Of a stretch of DNA of 64,000 bases, positions 60,392-64,000 are shown piece by piece; position 1 is the first letter of the stretch, and each line of letters begins with the position of its first letter. This DNA is from Criblamydia sequanensis CRIB-18. Lineage in GTDB: Bacteria; Chlamydiota; Chlamydiia; Chlamydiales; Criblamydiaceae. The stretch spans positions 1-64,000 of the forward strand of contig NZ_CCEJ010000009.1 of the NCBI RefSeq assembly GCF_000750955.1. Direction: 5' to 3'. The position numbers were made by a program, and so were the translations under genes. The notes under the pieces were generated by a model that ran no database searches, was not told the origin of the DNA, and saw only the letters and a program-made list of their open reading frames with translations.

Positions 60392-62023
60392 ATGGCGCAA
60401 AAGACAAAAGATCCCTTTATGGAATCTCCTTCCCTATTCACTTTGTCAGAAGAAATTTCCATTCAAGAATCTATTCTAAGGGAGGGCGGTGGAAAAAAAG
60501 GAAAGGAAAGGCAAAGCAGGCTTGGAAGATTAACCGTTCGTGAACGTCTTGAAATTCTTCTAGACCATCCTGACGCCTTTTTTGAGCTTGGAATATGGGC
60601 CGGCTATAAAATGTACCCCGAATATGGAGAGCTTCCGGCAGCAGGGGTTGTCACAGGCATTGGAGAAGTTTGCGGAAGAAATGTCATGGTGATTGCAAAT
60701 GATGCAACCGTTAAAGCCGGCGCTTTTTTTCCCCAATCGGTTAAAAAGTTGCTTCGCGCACAAAAAATTGCTTTTGATTGCAGACTCCCTATTATCTATC
60801 TTGTCGATTCCTCCGGCGTATTTCTGCCTTTGCAAGATGAGATATTCCCGGATGAGGATGACTTTGGAAGAATTTTTAGAAATAATGCTGTCCTTTCAGC
60901 CTCAGGCATCCCTCAATTTTCTGCCATAATGGGTAATTGCATCGCAGGGGGGGGCTACCTTCCTGTCCTTTGCGACAAGCTTCTCATGACAGAAGGAAGC
61001 GGTCTTTATCTTGCTGGACCGGCTCTTGTAAAAGCTGCCATCGGGCAAATTGTGGATCCGGAAGAGCTTGGCGGCGCAAAAATGCATGCGGAAATAAGCG
61101 GTACGGTAGACTTTCTTGAAAAAGACGACTCTTCTTGTCTTTTACGTCTTAGATCTCTTATAGATCTTTTGCCAACGGACCCGGAACCGCTTAGACAAAT
61201 GTCTTTTGAAGTGGAGCACTACCCTTATACCTTATACGACCTTGTCGGGGGTGAAAACCAAAAAACCTATGATACAAGAAATTTGCTATCTTGCATCATT
61301 GATAGAGGCTCCATGCAAGAGTATAAAGCACAATATGGCCCAACTATTGTGACAGCTTTTTGTAAGATAAATGGCAACCCCGTGGGCATTGTCGCCAATC
61401 AAAAAAAACATGGCCTGACAGGAAAAGGCGAAATTGAACTTGGAGGTGTTCTCTATGCTGAGAGCGCAGACAAAGCCGCACGTTTTATTTTAGACTGCAA
61501 TCAAATGAAATTGCCTTTAATTTTTATCCAAGATGTCGTTGGCTTTATGGTCGGTAAAGAAGCTGAGCAGACAGGAATAATTAGAAGCGGGGCGAAGCTT
61601 GTGAACGCAGTAAGCAACTCTATTGTACCAAAAATTACTTTGATTGTCGGAAACTCTTTTGGAGCCGGCAATTATGCTCTTTGCGGAAAAGCATACGATC
61701 CTAACTTTATTTTTGCATGGCCAAATGCCAAATACGCTGTAATGGGCTCAGAACAAGCTGCTGAAACCCTTATAGAAGTAAGAAAGAAAAGCAAAGAAAG
61801 AGAGAATGAAATATTAAGCTCGGATGAAATACAGAAAATTTACGAAGAGTTAAAAAATAGCTATATCGAGCAGATGGACATCCGTTATGGGGCCGCAAGA
61901 GGTTGGATTGACAAAATTATAGCCCCTCATGCCACAAGGGATGCCTTAACTAAGGCCTTAATGCTTGTAAAAAGAGCGCCCTTAACGAATAAATCCTTTC
62001 ATACAGGTGTCTTCCAGGTATAA
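60392..62023 (+). CDS. Acyl-CoA carboxylase carboxyltransferase (beta) subunit
   Basis: Carboxyltransferase of the methylcrotonyl-/propionyl-CoA carboxylase class, moving CO2 from biotin to an enoyl- or acyl-CoA. LGRLTVRERLEILLD and YLVDSSGVFLPLQDEIFPDEDDFGRIFRNNAVLSA match methylcrotonyl-CoA carboxylase beta. SGIPQFSAIMGNCIAGGGYLP, LAGPALVKAAIGQIVDPEELGG and GNSFGAGNYALCGKAYDP complete the two crotonase-fold halves. 543 residues, full length. The biotin-carrying alpha subunit is not in the window and is presumably downstream. Methylcrotonyl-CoA is the best guess from the operon, geranyl-CoA the alternative. Confidence 0.9.
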   Translation: MAQKTKDPFMESPSLFTLSEEISIQESILREGGGKKGKERQSRLGRLTVRERLEILLDHPDAFFELGIWAGYKMYPEYGELPAAGVVTGIGEVCGRNVMVIANDATVKAGAFFPQSVKKLLRAQKIAFDCRLPIIYLVDSSGVFLPLQDEIFPDEDDFGRIFRNNAVLSASGIPQFSAIMGNCIAGGGYLPVLCDKLLMTEGSGLYLAGPALVKAAIGQIVDPEELGGAKMHAEISGTVDFLEKDDSSCLLRLRSLIDLLPTDPEPLRQMSFEVEHYPYTLYDLVGGENQKTYDTRNLLSCIIDRGSMQEYKAQYGPTIVTAFCKINGNPVGIVANQKKHGLTGKGEIELGGVLYAESADKAARFILDCNQMKLPLIFIQDVVGFMVGKEAEQTGIIRSGAKLVNAVSNSIVPKITLIVGNSFGAGNYALCGKAYDPNFIFAWPNAKYAVMGSEQAAETLIEVRKKSKERENEILSSDEIQKIYEELKNSYIEQMDIRYGAARGWIDKIIAPHATRDALTKALMLVKRAPLTNKSFHTGVFQV

Positions 62024-62025
62024 TT

Positions 62026-63369
62026 ATGAAGACCTTACGAATTGCAAATGCTCAAGGTTTTTGGGGAGATGATCCGGAAGCGGCTAAAAATCTTATGCTT
62101 CAAGATAAGGGTATCGATTTTATAAATTTAGATTATTTAGCTGAACTATCTCTATCCATTATGGCCATCCAGAAAAAAGAAGGTAAGGGGCCCGGGTATG
62201 CTGCAGATTTTCTAGAGGTATTAGTTTCGCTTGCCCCTTTTTGGAACGAAGGCAGAAAATTTAAAGTTATCACAAATGCCGGTGGTTTAAACCCTTTGGG
62301 TTGTTTAGAAGCTTGTATCGAAAAGTTAAAGCCCATGTTAAAATTGCCTTTAAAAATCGCATGTCTTACAGGCGATGATGTCTTTAATGAAATAAGCCAA
62401 GCTCCAAAGGATTCATTTAAAAATCTTGACAGCGGTAAATCTATCGGGGAGGTTCAAGGAAAACTTCTTTTTGCAAATGCATATATAGGAGCTTTTGAGA
62501 TGGCCGAAGCCATAAAAAAAGCGGATATTATAATTGCCGGGCGTGCGACAGATCCAAGTTTAACACTTGCTCCTTGCATCGCTTATTTTAATTGGAATAA
62601 AGAAGATTATCAAAAACTTGCAGGCGGCACGCTCGCAGGACATGTCATTGAATGCGGCACCCAAGCAACAGGCGGGTTTTCAACGAATTGGCTAAATGTC
62701 CCGAACCTTGAGAAAATGGGGTTCCCCATCGCTGAAATTCAAGAAAATGGCGATTTTATCATTACTAAAGCAAAATCAACCGGCGGCGCTGTCACAGTTG
62801 AAATTATAAAAGAGCAGCTTCTTTATGAAATTGATAACCCTTACGCTTACCAAAGCCCAGATGTCATTGTTTCTTTTAAAAACTTGCGTGTTAAAGAAGT
62901 TGGCTTGAATAAAGTCGCTGTATATGATGCCCTTGGAATAGCGCCGGGAGATAAATATAAAGTCAACGCCGGCTACTTTGACGGCTACCGGATTGAGGCT
63001 TCTTTAACGATAAATGGAAAAGACGCTTATATAAAGGCTAAAAAAGTAGGCGAAATTATTCTATCACACCTTAAACATAAGAAAATTGAATTAAAGGATA
63101 GCTTTGTCGAATACATAGGAGCCGATCCGTTTTTTTGTAAGAATCCCAAAAATTTAGGCCAAGTCACTCTACGAATAGCCATAAAAACCGAAACTGAAAA
63201 AGAAGCCAAAAGATTTTCCAAAGAAATAGCTCCTTTAATTACTTCAGGTCCTCAAGGCATTATAGGCTATGCATCCGGAAGGGCAAAGCCAAGGCCTATT
63301 TATGCTTTTTGGCCAACCCTTATTGAAAAAAACAAAGTTCAGTTAAAAACCCATATCAGAGAGGTTTAA
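62026..63369 (+). CDS. AtuA-family protein (DUF1446)
   Basis: A 447-residue protein of the acyclic terpene utilisation family. The opening LRIANAQGFWGDDPEAAKNLM is characteristic, as are FINLDYLAELSLSIMAIQKK, ADIIIAGRATDPSLTLAPCIAYF, HVIECGTQATGGFSTNWLNVP and GGAVTVEIIKEQLLYEIDNP. AtuA is needed for citronellol and geraniol breakdown in Pseudomonas, but its reaction is not established, and homologues also occur in leucine-degradation-like clusters. It starts 2 bases after the carboxyltransferase stop. The stop overlaps the next ATG by one base. Confidence 0.9.
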   Translation: MKTLRIANAQGFWGDDPEAAKNLMLQDKGIDFINLDYLAELSLSIMAIQKKEGKGPGYAADFLEVLVSLAPFWNEGRKFKVITNAGGLNPLGCLEACIEKLKPMLKLPLKIACLTGDDVFNEISQAPKDSFKNLDSGKSIGEVQGKLLFANAYIGAFEMAEAIKKADIIIAGRATDPSLTLAPCIAYFNWNKEDYQKLAGGTLAGHVIECGTQATGGFSTNWLNVPNLEKMGFPIAEIQENGDFIITKAKSTGGAVTVEIIKEQLLYEIDNPYAYQSPDVIVSFKNLRVKEVGLNKVAVYDALGIAPGDKYKVNAGYFDGYRIEASLTINGKDAYIKAKKVGEIILSHLKHKKIELKDSFVEYIGADPFFCKNPKNLGQVTLRIAIKTETEKEAKRFSKEIAPLITSGPQGIIGYASGRAKPRPIYAFWPTLIEKNKVQLKTHIREV

Positions 63370-63725
63370 TGAAAATTGCTCTTTCTGAAATTGCTTATGC
63401 AAGAAGCGGTGACAAGGGCTCTCAAGCCAATATTGGACTTATTGCCTATAACGAAAAAGGTTATGCTCTTCTTGAAAAAAAGCTTACCCTTCCCTTGCTG
63501 CTTTCCTATTTTTCTCCTTTGAATCCAAACCAAATTATCCGCTACGACCTTCCTAACCTCTTAGCGTTTAATATTATTTTAAAAGGGGTTTTAAAAGGGG
63601 GCGCATCTGAGTGCCTATCTCTCGATTCTCAAGGTAAATCACTTGGACAAGCCTTATTAAATCTCGAATTGGAATTAACAGAAGACGAAAGGAAGGAAGC
63701 CTCCTCTTACAAGGAAACCAAATGA
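63369..63725 (+). CDS. AtuA-like C-terminal domain protein
   Basis: A 118-residue protein corresponding to the small ferredoxin-like domain that is C-terminal in longer AtuA proteins or encoded separately, as here. The conserved IAYARSGDKGSQANIGLIAYN opens the domain and GGASECLSLDSQGKSLGQALLNLEL closes it. It is coupled to both neighbours (one-base and ATGA overlaps), so it is probably a subunit of a complex with the upstream AtuA-family protein. Confidence 0.88.
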   Translation: MKIALSEIAYARSGDKGSQANIGLIAYNEKGYALLEKKLTLPLLLSYFSPLNPNQIIRYDLPNLLAFNIILKGVLKGGASECLSLDSQGKSLGQALLNLELELTEDERKEASSYKETK

Positions 63726-64000
63726 GTGATGCATTAGTAGAAAAAAAAGTAATTAATGAAAATATAGTAGCTCTTACCTTAAATCGGTCAAGCAAACGAA
63801 ACGCTTTAAATATTAATCTTTTAGAAGAACTTCATGGACATCTTGCGGATGAGTACGTTCAAAACTTCCGAATCCTTTTTTTATCAGCCGAAGGTCCCAT
63901 TTTTTCAAGCGGTTTGGATCTTGATGAAGCAACCGATGAGACAAAAATAGAAAAGTCAGCCGCGCTTTTAAACAAGGTGTATCTATCCCTCTATAAACGA
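63722..64000 (+). CDS. Enoyl-CoA hydratase/isomerase, partial
   Basis: The ATG at 63722 overlaps the previous stop (ATGA) and the frame runs off the window after 93 codons. IVALTLNRSSKRNALNINLLEEL is the crotonase-fold N-terminus with the usual NRxxxxNAL motif, and LFLSAEGPIFSSGLDLDEAT is the oxyanion-hole region (GxxFSSGxDL). It would hydrate the enoyl-CoA made by the carboxylase step. Truncated by the window, not by mutation. Confidence 0.88.
   Translation, partial: MSDALVEKKVINENIVALTLNRSSKRNALNINLLEELHGHLADEYVQNFRILFLSAEGPIFSSGLDLDEATDETKIEKSAALLNKVYLSLYKR

Noticed and set aside
1-64000. CRISPR arrays, rRNA genes, intact insertion sequences or prophage
   Set aside because: No regularly spaced direct repeats, rRNA sequence, transposase or phage structural genes were seen. 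The only mobile-type traces are the remnants at 48.3 kb and the two-copy element.

Overview
The window is AT-rich, gene-dense bacterial DNA that fits a chlamydia-like (environmental, amoeba-associated) member of the Chlamydiae. Seen directly: two proteins with an N-terminal eukaryotic-type F-box; a division and wall block in the order rsmH-ftsL-ftsI-murE-amidase, divergent from two small genes and with dnaA about 6 kb further on; and an uppS-cdsA-cmk operon close to lepA and gnd. From memory of the Chlamydia trachomatis map, these neighbourhoods correspond to CT268-CT275, CT450-CT452 and CT063-CT064. The genus cannot be fixed from the sequence alone.

Layout. 1-8.7 kb: F-box protein, small glycosyltransferase, a secreted APH-like kinase, an exported TPR protein, a Ham1-type pyrophosphatase, a shattered DUF72 pseudogene, QueF and a membrane protein with an internal duplication. 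8.8-20.6 kb: M2/M3-like peptidase, tandem PAP2 proteins, MATE exporter, upp, a PLP enzyme, rarA, pepN and a class II amidotransferase. 20.7-30.3 kb: small membrane protein with a strong terminator, purU, a HlyD-like/TolC-like export pair, fatty acid desaturase, transaldolase-family protein, a large helical protein ending in a HicA-like domain, otsB and a LysE exporter. 30.6-40.1 kb: tRNA-Leu, thiamine diphosphokinase, lepA, uppS-cdsA-cmk, gnd, a coiled-coil protein and tRNA-Arg. 40.1-46.7 kb: division/wall cluster plus two small conserved genes. 46.7-52.6 kb: an accessory block with gene remnants, an orphan aminosugar transaminase and a TPR protein with a degenerate metallo-beta-lactamase fold, set between the division cluster and dnaA. 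52.6-58.5 kb: dnaA, second F-box protein, M16 metalloprotease. 58.6-64.0 kb: an acyl-CoA catabolic operon that runs off the end.

How genes work together. rsmH to amidase covers 16S rRNA methylation and septal peptidoglycan synthesis and remodelling. uppS, cdsA and cmk supply undecaprenyl diphosphate, CDP-diacylglycerol and CMP phosphorylation. The terminal operon (acyl-CoA dehydrogenase, carboxyltransferase, AtuA-type pair, enoyl-CoA hydratase) resembles leucine or acyclic-terpene degradation modules. The F-box proteins are probably delivered to the host cell.

Most noteworthy: a ~105-109 bp element present twice in inverted orientation, each copy just upstream of a gene (upp and the HicA-domain gene); the HicA-like domain fused to a ~640-residue helical protein; two PAP2 paralogues that both lack the histidine of the PSGH motif; the TPR/degenerate-MBL protein; and a patch of decayed genes (frameshifted ORF, GxxExxY remnant) in the accessory block before dnaA. 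Coordinates come from reading the sequence and the translations; family assignments are by motif recognition, with no database search.
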